Positions 26,507 through 38,900 of a DNA stretch of 63,785 bases are shown piece by piece; the stretch's first letter is position 1; each line of letters begins with the position of its first letter. A program made the position numbers and the translations under genes. Under the pieces are notes generated by a model that saw only the letters and a program-made list of their open reading frames with translations, ran no database searches and was not told where the DNA came from. The stretch is from a virus, in the IMG/VR virus record IMGVR_UViG_3300032157_000216, positions 1 through 63,785 of that record; one strand, 5' to 3'.

Positions 26507-26982
26507 TTGTGTCTTGGCATATTTTCTGGAATTGGTGCAATCGACATCGCTTCAGCATATGATGAAATCATTACCAATTTAGTTGTAATTCCAGCTGCAA
26601 TTTGCATTATCATTCTGAAATCTTCTTCCTCAACACATAATAGCAACTCTAATGTTTCAGGACGAATTCTACCATACGAATTAATTTCAATTGCTGATCT
26701 TCTTGCAAGTTCATTTATCCAATATTTAGATTCAACAAACTCAAGATCATTTAGCTCATTCTTATCATATTCTGATAACTTATCATCAATCATCTCGATT
26801 AACTTGATATATTCTTTTTTCTTATATTCAAATTTTGTTTCTGCAAGAGCAGAAGTTGCTAACTCTTTTCTTTTTAAAAGATCAGCAATCATATGTGGAA
26901 CAGAATGATGTGCTCCAATTATAAATGTATCAAAATAATATTGAGTTGAAGGGATATCTATTAAAGGATTAGATGTACTCAT
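26503..26982 (-). CDS. Uncharacterised protein, virion region
   Basis: A 159-residue, mostly helical protein (RKELATSALAETKFEYKKKE, LIEMIDDKLSEYDKNEL) not recognised. It lies between the fibre cluster and the glycosyltransferase, overlapping the latter by 4 nt. A TATAAATA box ends 5 nt before the ATG with no Shine-Dalgarno site. It may be a fibre chaperone or GT partner by position only. Confidence 0.65.
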   Translation of the reverse strand: MSTSNPLIDIPSTQYYFDTFIIGAHHSVPHMIADLLKRKELATSALAETKFEYKKKEYIKLIEMIDDKLSEYDKNELNDLEFVESKYWINELARRSAIEINSYGRIRPETLELLLCVEEEDFRMIMQIAAGITTKLVMISSYAEAMSIAPIPENMPRHK

Positions 26983-26987
26983 AGTTA

Positions 26988-26995
26988 TATTTATA
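26988..26995 (-). promoter_or_regulatory. Late box 5 nt before ATG
   Basis: TATAAATA, spacer TAACT, ATG 26982. Confidence 0.65.
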
Positions 26996-27016
26996 CTTAA
27001 TCAAACAGATCAAGTA

Positions 27017-27217
27017 TTAATATGTGAACGGAGTAGTGCGACCACCAAAGGTCGCACTAAAGGCTGTATTTATGGCACCACGACCAATCTGTGCATTGAG
27101 GCTTATACCTGCTGAACCACCGAAACTAACATTCTGACCTCCAGGTGCTACATTATTATATGCTTGGCCAGCCCTACCCATAGAAATTTGAGATCCACTT
27201 GGTGGTAAAACACCCAT
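27017..27217 (-). CDS. Small tail/fibre accessory protein
   Basis: A 66-residue protein MGVLPPSGSQISMGRAGQAY... that matches the pattern LP-SG-ISM seen in small phage tail proteins and fibre N-termini, followed by a Gly/Ser-rich tail. GAGAGGA precedes the ATG. It sits 3 nt after the S74-type fibre gene and is probably a virion component. Confidence 0.6.
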   Translation of the reverse strand: MGVLPPSGSQISMGRAGQAYNNVAPGGQNVSFGGSAGISLNAQIGRGAINTAFSATFGGRTTPFTY

Positions 27218-27220
27218 ATA

Positions 27221-30200
27221 TTATCCTCTCAAAGACTTAATTTCGACTTTAAGACTTTCAACTTTTTCGTTAAGCTCTTTTATTGCTTCAATTAGAAGAC
27301 CAACCATATTACCGTATGCAACAGTTTTTTTATCTACTATATCATCTTCTTTAGGTGGTTCGGCTCCGGGACCTATGATAGAAACAACTTCTGGTAAAAT
27401 TTCTTCAACCTCCTGAGCTATAACACCAATATGTCTTTTAGTATCATCACCTAAATCAGTTCTATTAAATGATACTCCTCGAAGTTGTAAAACTTTATTT
27501 AGTGCATCAGGTATAACTTCGATATTTTTCTTTACTCTAATATCAGAATAAGCTATCACATCACCGCCTACAACTAAACTTGAAGAAGGCATACTATAAT
27601 TTACACTATCAAAATATAAATATCTACCAGTATTACCGAGAAAGATAACACCTGTCGCTGGGCTTGATGTTCTCGAAACATTAATATCACCTGCCGTACC
27701 ATTTGGGCCTGATGCTCCAACACCAAGAGAATTTAGTATCTGAACTCTACCATCATATGTTACTGTAAATACCGCCGATGTGGCACCATTGGCAACAACA
27801 AGTGAAAGGTTTCCGCCGGCGGCTGAACCATTATCCCAATTTAAATAAACAGTATTACCAGTGCCCGCAGCATTAATATGAAAATTAGGTGTTAAGCGAA
27901 TTGCATTATTTGTTGGTGTAAGACCGCCTATTGTTGTAATAGATCCACCGATCGAAAGACCACCCTTTGTATAAAAGTTACCAGAAGTATCACTTTGAAA
28001 TCTATATACGCTTGTACCATCAGACCAGCCACCAAGTCTAAACCAATTATCAGAGTCAAGACCCATATTTAATCCAAAAGCTGTATTACGAAATGATAAA
28101 GTTCCGGTGGAAGTCGTTGGTGACCCTGTAATTAAATATCCGGAGTTAGTATTAACTCCTACAGCACCAGTAGTGCTAAAATACTGAACACCGGTCCAAG
28201 TATTAGATGATGCTTGGGCAGTTGCTGATAATGCATTTGTTGATGATGAAGTTCCAGATAATGTTGCGGTAATTGTACCAGCAGAGAAATTACCGCTTGA
28301 ATCACGTATTACAACCTTACTTGCTGTATTAGCACTTGCTGTATCATTCAATGTCAATACCTGATACCAATTCATAGCTGTAGTACCAAGAGTATCTGTT
28401 GTCTTAAATGTGGTAGCAAATTTCAAACCACCCTGTGCTGTTCCTTGATCAATATTAACTGCGCCACCTCCAATTTCAGAAGAGGTATCAGCATCTGTCG
28501 TTCTAGTTAAAAGAATTGCTGAGCCAACACCAGACACAACATAAATTCCATTATCATTAGCACCAGTACCAGCGACACCACTGGTACTATCTTTAACAAG
28601 AATACGATCATTATTAGCAAATGTAATACCATCAATTGTTAATGCAGTTCCACCAACAGTAAGTGTAGTCGCGGTGCGAGCCGTTATTACTGTCACCGCG
28701 GTAGTTGCTGCTTTGACAGATTTCTTTACCCAAGAGTCTGGAAGATATGTAAGATCAATAGTTGCCCAAGTCGGTGCGGACGCCACATTACTTATTAGAA
28801 CTTGATTTTGTGTACCAGCTGCTGTACTTCCATATTGAGTTGCACTTGAACCATAAATCACTCCACCTGCGACTGGAGCGGCAGAACCCGAATAGATAGT
28901 TCCGGTTGTTGGTAAGGTAATACTAGTTGTATTGGTAACATTAAGTGTGGTAGCGAATGCACCAGTTGTGGTAAGATTACCAGCAAGTGTAATTGTTCTG
29001 CCTGTGTTGGCAACACCAGTACCACCATATTGTCCAGCAATCACACTTGCATTCCAAGTACCTGTAGTAACTGTACCTAAAGTAGTAAGAGATGCAGATC
29101 CAGCAAGAGGTGAAGCTCCAAGTGTATTATATGAAAGAGTTTGTGCGGTACTACCATTAAATGTAGTACCTGATGCAGCACCAGAACCACTGTTATTCAT
29201 CGTCAATGCATTTGTTGTATTCGCAGTGATTGTAATATCTGCAGATCCATTGAATGAAACTGTATTGATAAGCCTTGCAGTTTGTAAAGTAGTCGCGGTG
29301 GTAGCATTACCAGTTAATGCGCCCGTGAAAGTTGTAGCCGAAACAGATGTAAGTCCAGACGGAGTGCTTGACCATGCAGGTGCTGATGCACCACCGATTA
29401 GTACCTGACTTGCTGTTCCGGCAGTCAGGAATGCAGTTGTATTTGCAGCTGATTGATATACTAATGCTCCTGTTGTTCCACCTGTTATATTTGTTGCAGA
29501 TGATGCTGAAATTGTAGCAGTTGAAACTGCTGTAATCAATCCTTTAGCATTTACGGTAATAATAGGCACCACTGTGGCTGAACCAAATGAACCTGTGTTC
29601 GAATTGACTGTTGCAAGTGTTAATGGAATTGATGCTGCGGCTGATCCATCGAAAGTACCCGATGTACCAGTTGCATCACCAGTTGCAGAAATTGTTCTAC
29701 CAGTTTGTAAAGTTGTTGCAGTTGTTGCATTTCCAGACAATGCTGCTGTAATAGTACCGGCTGCAAAATTTCCGCTTCCATCACGTAATACAAGTTTATT
29801 AATAGTATTGGTACTTGTAGCATCATTTGAACTTAAGAGTTGATACCAATTCATTGCTGTAGTGCCAACTGTACTTGTTGTCTTGAAATCGTTAGTGAAA
29901 ACTAATCCACCATTAACTGTTCCTTGGTCAACATTAACTGTTGCACCACCCAATTCACTTGCCGTATCAGCATCTGAAGATCTAGTGAAAACAACTGATG
30001 TTCCAATACCAGATACGACATAAATACCGTTATCATGAAGACCAGAACCAGTTCCGCTGGTGCTATTCTTAACTAAAACACGATCACCGTTTACTAACGC
30101 TACACCATCATACGTAAGGGCAGTTCCACCAATTGTTAATGTGGTTGCTGTTCTTGCTGTAATTGGTTGAATCGCTGTAGATGCAACACGTACTGCTTTC

Positions 30201-31258
30201 TTTACCCAGGCATCCGGAATATATGTTAAATCGAGAGTTGTCCAGGTCGGTGCTGCTGCTGCGTTACTGGTTAATACTTGATTCTGTGTACCGACCGCCG
30301 TACTTCCATACTGAGTTGCACTTGAACCATAAATCACTCCACCTACAACCGGAGCGGCAGAACCCGAATAGATAGTTCCGGTTGTTGGCAAAGTTATCGA
30401 TGTGTTACCAGTAATAGTAAATGTAGTTGTGAATGCTCCAGTAGTAGTTAATTTTCCACCAAGTGCTAAATTGGCTGCTGCAAGATTTCCTGTTACAGTT
30501 AAATTTCCGGAATCAGTCAATGTTAATATAATTGTACTATATGCACTATTACCAACTTCTAAATTACCAGAACTAGAACGAATATATTTGTTCGGGGTAC
30601 CACCAGTTCCTACTAGTTTTATATTAGGACCATTTGCACCTAGATCGGTAACAGTTATAGAACCTGTTGAACCGGAAGTGGTTACAGATACTATACCCCC
30701 AAAATTATGTGTTCCTGCGGTATAAGAAATGAAACCAGTATCTACAGTCGAATTAGTATTAGTAGCACCAATAAACCCTTGTCGGATACCACCAGTTGCT
30801 GACATAAATTCGAGAAATCCCGAAATTGTAGCATTACCTGGTTGCATATTAATAAATCCATCTGTAGAAGTAGAAGATCTTGCTTGTACAATAGTTCTAC
30901 CTGTAATAGTTCCCGGAACTATCAATCCAGAATTATTCAATGTGGCAATATTGGTTATACCAGAATACCATTTATGTGATGCTGTTGCATCCTTTACAGA
31001 ATACCACATCGCATCGGTTTCGATACCAAGAGCATAATCTACCGAAGAAGCACCAACAGAAGGATATAAAACTAATTTCGTACCGGCACTTCGTGTATTA
31101 AATGTTGGAGGACCAATTCCGCTTGTGGTCCAAGTTATAGGAACGCTAAGTGATATATTAGAAGAGGTATCAACTTGCCACGCAACACCATTCCATTTCC
31201 ATGTTGTGCCGCTAAATGTATATAGCTGGTTTAATGCCGGAGAACTAGGAAAATCCAT
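27221..31258 (-). CDS. Tail fibre with C-terminal S74 chaperone domain
   Basis: A 1345-residue fibre. The N-terminus MDFPSSPALNQLYTFSGTTW has the short attachment pattern of phage fibres. The middle is Gly/Thr/Ser-rich beta repeats, including two copies of a VLVKNSTSGTGSGLHDNGIY-type module. From about 1240, AYSDIRVKKNIEVIPDALN, HIGVIAQEVEEILPEV and VGLLIEAIKELNEKVESLK form a peptidase S74 intramolecular chaperone, which trimerises the fibre and cleaves itself before the Ser. Receptor binding on the host surface is the likely role. It overlaps its upstream gene by 1 nt. Confidence 0.9.
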   Translation of the reverse strand: MDFPSSPALNQLYTFSGTTWKWNGVAWQVDTSSNISLSVPITWTTSGIGPPTFNTRSAGTKLVLYPSVGASSVDYALGIETDAMWYSVKDATASHKWYSGITNIATLNNSGLIVPGTITGRTIVQARSSTSTDGFINMQPGNATISGFLEFMSATGGIRQGFIGATNTNSTVDTGFISYTAGTHNFGGIVSVTTSGSTGSITVTDLGANGPNIKLVGTGGTPNKYIRSSSGNLEVGNSAYSTIILTLTDSGNLTVTGNLAAANLALGGKLTTTGAFTTTFTITGNTSITLPTTGTIYSGSAAPVVGGVIYGSSATQYGSTAVGTQNQVLTSNAAAAPTWTTLDLTYIPDAWVKKAVRVASTAIQPITARTATTLTIGGTALTYDGVALVNGDRVLVKNSTSGTGSGLHDNGIYVVSGIGTSVVFTRSSDADTASELGGATVNVDQGTVNGGLVFTNDFKTTSTVGTTAMNWYQLLSSNDATSTNTINKLVLRDGSGNFAAGTITAALSGNATTATTLQTGRTISATGDATGTSGTFDGSAAASIPLTLATVNSNTGSFGSATVVPIITVNAKGLITAVSTATISASSATNITGGTTGALVYQSAANTTAFLTAGTASQVLIGGASAPAWSSTPSGLTSVSATTFTGALTGNATTATTLQTARLINTVSFNGSADITITANTTNALTMNNSGSGAASGTTFNGSTAQTLSYNTLGASPLAGSASLTTLGTVTTGTWNASVIAGQYGGTGVANTGRTITLAGNLTTTGAFATTLNVTNTTSITLPTTGTIYSGSAAPVAGGVIYGSSATQYGSTAAGTQNQVLISNVASAPTWATIDLTYLPDSWVKKSVKAATTAVTVITARTATTLTVGGTALTIDGITFANNDRILVKDSTSGVAGTGANDNGIYVVSGVGSAILLTRTTDADTSSEIGGGAVNIDQGTAQGGLKFATTFKTTDTLGTTAMNWYQVLTLNDTASANTASKVVIRDSSGNFSAGTITATLSGTSSSTNALSATAQASSNTWTGVQYFSTTGAVGVNTNSGYLITGSPTTSTGTLSFRNTAFGLNMGLDSDNWFRLGGWSDGTSVYRFQSDTSGNFYTKGGLSIGGSITTIGGLTPTNNAIRLTPNFHINAAGTGNTVYLNWDNGSAAGGNLSLVVANGATSAVFTVTYDGRVQILNSLGVGASGPNGTAGDINVSRTSSPATGVIFLGNTGRYLYFDSVNYSMPSSSLVVGGDVIAYSDIRVKKNIEVIPDALNKVLQLRGVSFNRTDLGDDTKRHIGVIAQEVEEILPEVVSIIGPGAEPPKEDDIVDKKTVAYGNMVGLLIEAIKELNEKVESLKVEIKSLRG

Positions 31259-32676
31259 TAGAACAAGAGTATCCTAAAGAGTGTTGGTTGTGTTGCTGTA
31301 ATATAATATATCCAGCGAATAACTGTTGCACCATCTGTATATACAATATCAAACAACCGATCTCCTATCGCCGCAGCTCCTTGTGTATACCAGAGATGTG
31401 AAACTGCGTCTAAATTGTAACCAGGAACATCAAAAGCCACTATACGACCAGTTGTTAGCATCGCATAGATCTTATCTTGTATATAAGAATAAGATGTACC
31501 AGCCACCATCGTATCAACTTTTGGAGCGTATGCAATATCATTCTCCCATGCGTTTGTAGTGATGTTGTATCTATCCATCACAGCAGTAGTACCACGAAAT
31601 GAATAGATAAAATTACCATTCAAGAAACCCAATGGTTGAGTGGTAGCACTTTCATCTTTCCAAGCAGGATTTGTGACATCATAAATCCAAGTAGCACTCA
31701 TACCAGCAACAGCCGCGCCGGCTCTTGCCACACCCGGAGACACAGTAGCCCATGAGTTACCAGCAAGGCTATATTTGTACATTGTTATTGCGTTATTCCC
31801 CAAGAAATAAAGATTATCATCGTTACCTTCAATTACGTATTCTGATGTAGCATCAGGTGTTATAGTCCACGCAACAGAAACAGTTAATGCTGTCGCCGTA
31901 TTCGATGAAATTGTTCTGAATTGACCTGCTCCTGTACCAGCAGTAATTCGAGTTTGGTAATTTGTCCAAGTATTAACAACCCAGTTCTTGCTGGTGTTAT
32001 TGAGAGTTGTTGTTGTGTTCGTACCAGTTGATGTACCTGTAACGAAGCTTATCCATCCGCCCGGTGTTGACACTAACTTTCCATCTGTACCAATCGTTGC
32101 TGGAAGGCCAGTTTGAGTTGCATTAGTCCAAACGTTAGTTGCGAAATCATAATATTTGAAGGAACCAGCGGCTAAAGTACCGGCGTTTATGACCCAGACG
32201 CGCCCGCTCATGATAATGAATTCTGAAGCAGTTGTAATGGTTGTCAACGTCGTGGTGAATGTAACAACGGAGTTAGCACCAACGGTATTCGACTTAATAG
32301 TTGCTTCAGTACCAGCATTAGGTCCAGCGATAAAACGAACCTTATAACCATCCAGACTGCGTTGGATGTTTAAGTTTGTCGTCATTGTTGTGGTTGTGCC
32401 AGCAGTTGGGAAGCCGCGCGGACCGTAGATATGACGAGCACCACAAGAACCGGCACCAAAAGTACCAGCTAAAGCCGGTGATGGAAGTTGGATCCAACCG
32501 TCTTCGGTTGGATCATACATGTATGCTGTGGTCGCATTGACAATGTAGAATTGGTATTGATCTCCCGAATTGCTGGAAACAACAAACGAACCGGCCTGTG
32601 AGTTCACAGGAGCTAAGTTGCACATTTCCCATTGCTTGCGGTCTAATATTCTTCTAAGATTTACTGTTGTTGGCAT
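31258..32676 (-). CDS. Kelch-like beta-propeller virion protein
   Basis: A 472-residue protein with repeated blocks of W or Y after AGS/G turns (YMYDPTEDGWIQLPSPALAG, KYYDFATNVWTNATQTGLPA, KYSLAGNSWATVSPGVARAG, DRYNITTNAWENDIAYAPKV), the spacing of kelch blades. Such propellers bind glycans or form structural caps. It lies within the fibre operon between two fibres and a small protein, so an adhesin role is likely. Base composition is slightly more GC-rich than its neighbours. Confidence 0.8.
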   Translation of the reverse strand: MPTTVNLRRILDRKQWEMCNLAPVNSQAGSFVVSSNSGDQYQFYIVNATTAYMYDPTEDGWIQLPSPALAGTFGAGSCGARHIYGPRGFPTAGTTTTMTTNLNIQRSLDGYKVRFIAGPNAGTEATIKSNTVGANSVVTFTTTLTTITTASEFIIMSGRVWVINAGTLAAGSFKYYDFATNVWTNATQTGLPATIGTDGKLVSTPGGWISFVTGTSTGTNTTTTLNNTSKNWVVNTWTNYQTRITAGTGAGQFRTISSNTATALTVSVAWTITPDATSEYVIEGNDDNLYFLGNNAITMYKYSLAGNSWATVSPGVARAGAAVAGMSATWIYDVTNPAWKDESATTQPLGFLNGNFIYSFRGTTAVMDRYNITTNAWENDIAYAPKVDTMVAGTSYSYIQDKIYAMLTTGRIVAFDVPGYNLDAVSHLWYTQGAAAIGDRLFDIVYTDGATVIRWIYYITATQPTLFRILLF

Positions 32677-32677
32677 A

Positions 32678-32956
32678 TTAGCTCACTATGATTTGATTAC
32701 GAATTGCGTTAGCGCCAATCATTATTTGTTCATATTGATCATACTGTGCATTGGTACTACCAATAGCGGCAATGTTACTCAATGTAGAAACTGTAGTAAC
32801 TGTTGTCACAGTACCAGACGAAATTACAGTTCGCAAGTTACCACCAGAATCGGGATAGGTGCGCCCCAAAGATGAAGAAAGTTGTTCGAGATAGATTGCG
32901 ATCCTCTGAAGTGTTTCATCAAGAGCGATATCAGCAAATGCGTTTTTTAATGTCAT
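32678..32956 (-). CDS. Small virion-associated protein
   Basis: A 92-residue protein: helix ALDETLQRIAIYLEQLSSSL, a Thr/Val-rich linker VISSGTVTTVTTVSTL, then INAT-type ends NQIIVS. This pattern is common in small proteins beside phage fibre genes. GAGGAC precedes the ATG. Its late box (32978-32985) lies inside the 3' end of the giant fibre gene. Role unknown. Confidence 0.7.
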   Translation of the reverse strand: MTLKNAFADIALDETLQRIAIYLEQLSSSLGRTYPDSGGNLRTVISSGTVTTVTTVSTLSNIAAIGSTNAQYDQYEQIMIGANAIRNQIIVS

Positions 32957-32969
32957 TATTTGTCCTCAA

Positions 32970-35900
32970 TTAAACTATATTTATCCAGAAGGTAAAGTCC
33001 TCACCTGTATCACCTAACCCTGTCTGAACCCATAGATATGCTGATTCAATAGTTGGTTGTGCATCTTGTATAAACAACGGCGTAGTTGGAACTGAAAATA
33101 CTGGACTTTTTCCAAATTCAACCCATTGAGCTGAACTACCATCATTAAAATAGGTATATAATATTCCATCAGAATCATTTAGCCATCTATCACCATCTAT
33201 CGGATTTATTGGAACTGCAACAGAATATGTAAATCCACCTTCTGTGGAACTAACAGAATACCATGCGGTTGTTGTGCCTGCTGTAAAAAGTTTTGCTTCT
33301 CCTGCTGATAAAGATATTGAAGTATTTACAGTTCGACCATCAATAGATGCTCCTGAAGCTGGATAAACATTAACCGGATTAGCCGTTCTATTTGATAATG
33401 CAATGGTACGACCTACGGTTGCTGTCGGTAATGTAACACCGCCCGGATTGTTCACATTAACAGTAATTATGCTGAAATCACTAGTTAAGGCACCCTGTCC
33501 TTGAGCGTTTGTTCCTGCTGTAACTGTAGCCGATACACCAACTGTACCAGCGTTAATCTGTGGTGCTGTTAATGTTTTATTGGTTAATGTTTCAACACCG
33601 TCTAAAGTAGCTAATGTTCCTGTAGTTGGTAAGGTAACGCTGGTATTATTAGTTACAATTAAATTGGTTGTGAAGGCTCCGGTGGTTGTAAGATTACCAC
33701 CAATTGTAATTGTCTTACCTGTATTGGCAACACCCGTTCCACCATATTGTCCAGCAATAATACTACCGTTCCATGTACCAGAAGTAATTGTACCAACAGT
33801 GGTAATACTAGAACTACCCGCGGCAGGAGCAGCATATGTTGAAAAATTTCCAGCATGTAACATTATCCGCCAATTTGTCCAAGTATCAACTGTTGTGAAA
33901 CCTGTTACTTTTCTAAAATATATGGATTCATCGACACCGGTTGTCGAATGAAGTTGAAAAGTTCCTGCATCGGATGAACTTCCAGAATTCCGTCTAGATT
34001 CAATTGTATTACCAAATTCTGTTGGAAAATTTACACTGGAGGTAGTGTTTACAAAGGTAGTTACACCAACTCCTCTATCTACGTTAGCATCTGTTGCGGC
34101 TACCTGTTGAAGTCTATTTGCAGTACCTGCAGTTCCAGTAATGCTAATAGCCCAGGATCCTGTTGCTCCTGTTCCTGTTGTGGTAACCAAGGTTCCTGAT
34201 GCCGGCAAGGTAACGTTAGTATTAGCACCAACCGTTAAAGTAGTAGTAAAAGCACCTGATGTTGTAAAGTTACCGCCAATGGTAATAGTTCTGCCTGTAT
34301 TAGCGACACCAGTTCCACCATATTGACCAGCAATAATACTTCCATTCCATGTTCCAGAAGTAATTGTACCAACTGTAGCAATAGAACCAGATCCAGCAAG
34401 TGGAGATGCACCGATTGTATTATAACTAATAGTTTGTGCGGCACTACCGTTGAATGTAGATCCAGATGCGGCACCTGCACCGCCATTGTTCATTGTTAAT
34501 GCATTTGTGGTATTCGCTGTGACTGTAATATCTGCAGATCCGTTAAATGAAACACCATTGATAAGCCTTGCTGTTTGCAAAGTGGTTGCAGTGGTGGCAT
34601 TTCCACCAATACTCAAACTTGCTGCTGTACCCGTTAAGCTAGTGCCTGCTCCAGAGAACGTACCGGCCGTCATTGTACCTGAAATTGTTACCGCACTTGG
34701 TAAACTAAATGTCACTGCACCAGTAGCGGCTGATACAGCAATTTGACTGGCTGTACCTATTGCAGATGTTACACCTGTATTTCCAATTGTTACGTTACCT
34801 GTCGCACCAGATACACTAATACCTGTACCGGCAATATTACTCAAAACACCTGTATTAGAAATTACATTACCTGTAATATCAATTCCAGTACCTTCAGTAA
34901 AAGTCCCTGGACCCGATAATTGAGTAAAGACAAGACCTGTTGTTCCTATTGTAATTGGTGCTGCTGTTGTTAGCACCCAGTTAGTTCCAGCAAGTGTTCC
35001 CGATGAAATAAATGTAAAATCACCACCATCAACTTCACCAGAAGGAGAATTATCAAAATCAGTTGCTCTTGTTAGAATAGTTGCAGAAGTTCTTACATAG
35101 ATACCATTATTGGCTTGAGTTGCTTCATCTTTAACTAATATACGGTTACCGTTTGTTGTTGCAAATCCGCCGATGGTATTAAAGTTACCTGTGGTTGTTA
35201 ATGTTGCTCCAACACCGGCTGTTCCGTTTGCATAGGTAACTGTTCCTCCCGAAGAAACTGCAAGAGTGGCGGTAGTTGCTGTGTTACAAGAAGCTTTTGC
35301 GGCCAATCCTGCAGCTACGCTATCAACATATTGTTTCGTTGCTGCACCCAATGCGGCAACAGGATCAGCACTCAATACTAACAAACCAGTCATTGTATCA
35401 CCGTTCTTATTGACAGGTGTAAATCCTAATGCTGTTGTAATATCTGCTGCTAATACAGCTGAAGTTGTTGTTGTTAAACCTTTACCGTTAACAGTTATCT
35501 TCCTGAATGTATCAGACTGTGGAGAAGCATTAACTGTAGCAAGAGTTAGTGCTGAGGAAACATCTGTTGAGCCATTAAAACTTACCGTCCAGGTTGCGTC
35601 GCCCGATGCAGAAATATTTCTTGCAGTTGTTAATGTTGCAGCACTACCAGTAACACTAATGCCCCAGGATCCTGATGCGCCCGTGCCCGTAGTTGATGGC
35701 GCACCAATAGTATTATATGAAATAGTTTGAGCCGCGGCACCAGTATAAGTAGTTCCTGATGCTGCACCGGAACCACTATTATTCATTGTTAATGCATTTG
35801 GATTAGCTGCTGTAATTGTAATATCAGCAGATCCATTGAATGAAACTCCGTTAATAAGTCTAGCTGTTTGAAGTGTTGTTGCTGTAGTAGCATTTCCAGA

Positions 35901-38900
35901 TAATGCTGCTGTAATTGTACCAGCAGCAAAGTTTCCACTTCCATCTCGTTGAACAACCTTATTGGCTGTGTTAAGACTTGTAGCATCATTTGAACTTAAA
36001 AGTTGATACCAATTCATTGCTGTGGTACCAACAGTGCTGGTTGTCTTGAAGTCATTAGTGAAAGTTAATCCGCCATTAACCGTACCTTGATCAACATTAA
36101 CTGTTGCTCCACCTAATTCACTCGCTGTATCAGCATCAGCAACACGAGTAAATACAACCGAAGTACCAATTCCAGATACAACATAAATGCCATTATCGTG
36201 AAGACCGGAACCAGTGCCGCTGGTGCTATTTTTAACTAATACTCGATCACCATTGGCTAATGCCACACCATCATATGTTAACGAAGTTCCACCAATTGTT
36301 AATGTGGTTGCGGTTCTAGCAGTGATTGGTTGAATTGCTGTAGATGCAACTTTTACAGCTTTCTTTATCCATGCATCTGGAAGATATGTTAAATCAAGTG
36401 TTGTCCAAACTGGAGAGGTAGTACCAGTGCTGGTTAATGATTGTCCCGTTGTTCCTGCTGCTGTGAATAAGGTGGTACTCGGTGCCGATTGATAAGGAAC
36501 TGAGCCTGCTACACCACCAGCTAAATTAGCCACAGTAGTAACTGACAATGAAGAAGTGGTAACAGCGGTAATCAAACCTTTAGCATTTACAGTTATTATT
36601 GGTATTAACGTGCTTGATCCAAATGTTCCTATATTACTATTAACTGTTGCAAGTGTTAACGGAATTGTTGCCGCTGCCGAACCATCAAATGCCGCTGATG
36701 TACCAGTACCGTCACCCGATATACTAAATGTTCTACCAGTTTGTAAAGTTGTTGCAGTTGTCGCAGATGTTGCAGTTGTCGCAGATGTTGCATTTCCAGA
36801 TAATGATGCTGTAATAGTACCTGCGGAAAAATTACCCGAGCTGTCACGTATAACAAGTGTGCTAGGAGTATTAGCCGATGCGACGGCAGTTCCTGTTACT
36901 GTACCATTTATAATTGGAGAAGTTAATGTTTTACCAGAAAGAGTTTCTGTTCCAGTTGTTGTTGAACCACGGTACCAAGTATCTGTGTTTCTAGAGCGCC
37001 ACCACAGTTGATCAGTGCTGGTTCCCATAAGTTCGAAACCACGCTGAGTAACATCTCCGCCTCCCATGCCGAATAGATAACCTTGACCTGTTGCTGTTGG
37101 TGGACTAGTTGAAGTGCTTAGGTTGACAAATTTTGTTTCATATACTAAGATATATGTAGTGAAATCATGAGCAACATATGGGTTTAACGATGATCCCATT
37201 GGCTTCGTTGCAATAACAGTTCCAGAAACCGGAAGTGTCAATGATGTTGATCCTGTTGCAGTGAGAGTGATTGGACCGCCACCAGAAAATGTAACGTTAC
37301 CTCCGGTCGTTAAGTTACCAGCAAGTGTAAACGTCCTGCTTCCGTCAAGAAGATCAAAGAACAATGTACGATCAGCAGTGAGTGTTCCACCATGACGAAT
37401 ACCAAAGTTGAATGCACCTGTACCGGTATTGCGAAGTCTTAGATCACCACCCAGTACAGTAATATCTCCGCCGAGTGTCACATCAGTAGAAAAAGATGCT
37501 GTACCAGTAACTTGAAGTTTATTAGTAAGGTCGTCATTATTACTACCCATAAGGATACGACCAACATTTGATATTTGATATGCCGGAGTTGCTGTTGCTG
37601 TAGAAAAACTCAGAGTACCAGTCGGAGTACCGGTTGTCGGAACAGAAAACATAATAATAGAGGTGGCTGCTGTTCCTCCAAGACCGTGCATATCAAGAGT
37701 CATAGATGTGAACGAGCCGGCATCAAATACAGCCCAAACAGATACAGATCCATCCGCTTCTGTGTAAATATCAATATGTGATTGACGTGGTGCGCCCTTC
37801 TCGTATTGTACGGTTAGGGCATTTCTATTACTTGCAAGAATTCTAAATGTTGTCTTATTCAAAGAACTCCAGCCAGAATCAAATACACCATCGATCACTA
37901 AATGATCGAAAGTACCACCAGTAGAGATAGGTAACGTTGCAATTTTATAATTCGTTAATGCTCCGCCTGAAGCAACAAATTTAACGCCAAGAACTGCTCC
38001 ACCTGTGCCAGCATTATTCGTAGCGCCCGAACTAACATATGCTGGGAAAGTTGAATTAATAGCACCAGCAACCTGTAACTGATGAATACCATCATCAACT
38101 GTGGTGTTGATAAGAACGCGGCCGCCACGACGAATTGTTAAGCGATCTGCACCTGTTTCTGTAATTCGGAATGTACCTTCACCATTGCCTGTACCGGCAC
38201 CAGAACCATTAACATTGCCGCCACCAACAACAACTTGCCACTGTCTATCAAATGAACCGCCAGCAGTAGATCCGAGCTGGAGTGTGGCATTATTCGTACT
38301 ATTATTAATTGAAATATCAATAGTTGAACCAGCAGTACCATTTAGAACATTAAATCTAGTAGTAACTTCAGAAGCCTCATTAGATACACCTTGTGTCCCA
38401 ACTTTGAATCTAGCACTGTTTGGATTCGCTGTTGTCCCAACTAATAGGTTACCAGTATATGTCAATCTCATACGTTCGGTATTCGCAGTTGCTACAACAA
38501 AATCAGGTTGATTAGAAAACGCTAACTGGGATTCTGAATAAAGATAAACTCCTTTTGCACCTTCTGTGGCATCACTTTCAAAACTCTGTTTAAATGCAAT
38601 ACCGAGTCGACGAGTTGCAACCGTTGCATCAGTGTTTGAATGACGAATCGTCATTAATTCATTGTACGAACCGGCGGCAGAACCTGTTGTTACTTCTACC
38701 TTTGGTATTACACTAGCAAAAGGTCCGCTTGCGAATAAAGTTGTTGGAGATGCACCTGCACCAAGATTCCAGTCACCATTTGCGTCTAATCTACCACGAG
38801 ACCCACTGTTTGACCAAAAATCCATATATTCATTTGCAGTTGAACTACCACGAATAAAACTGAGACCAGCAGCCATAGTTCCTGCGCCTGTAAAGCGTGT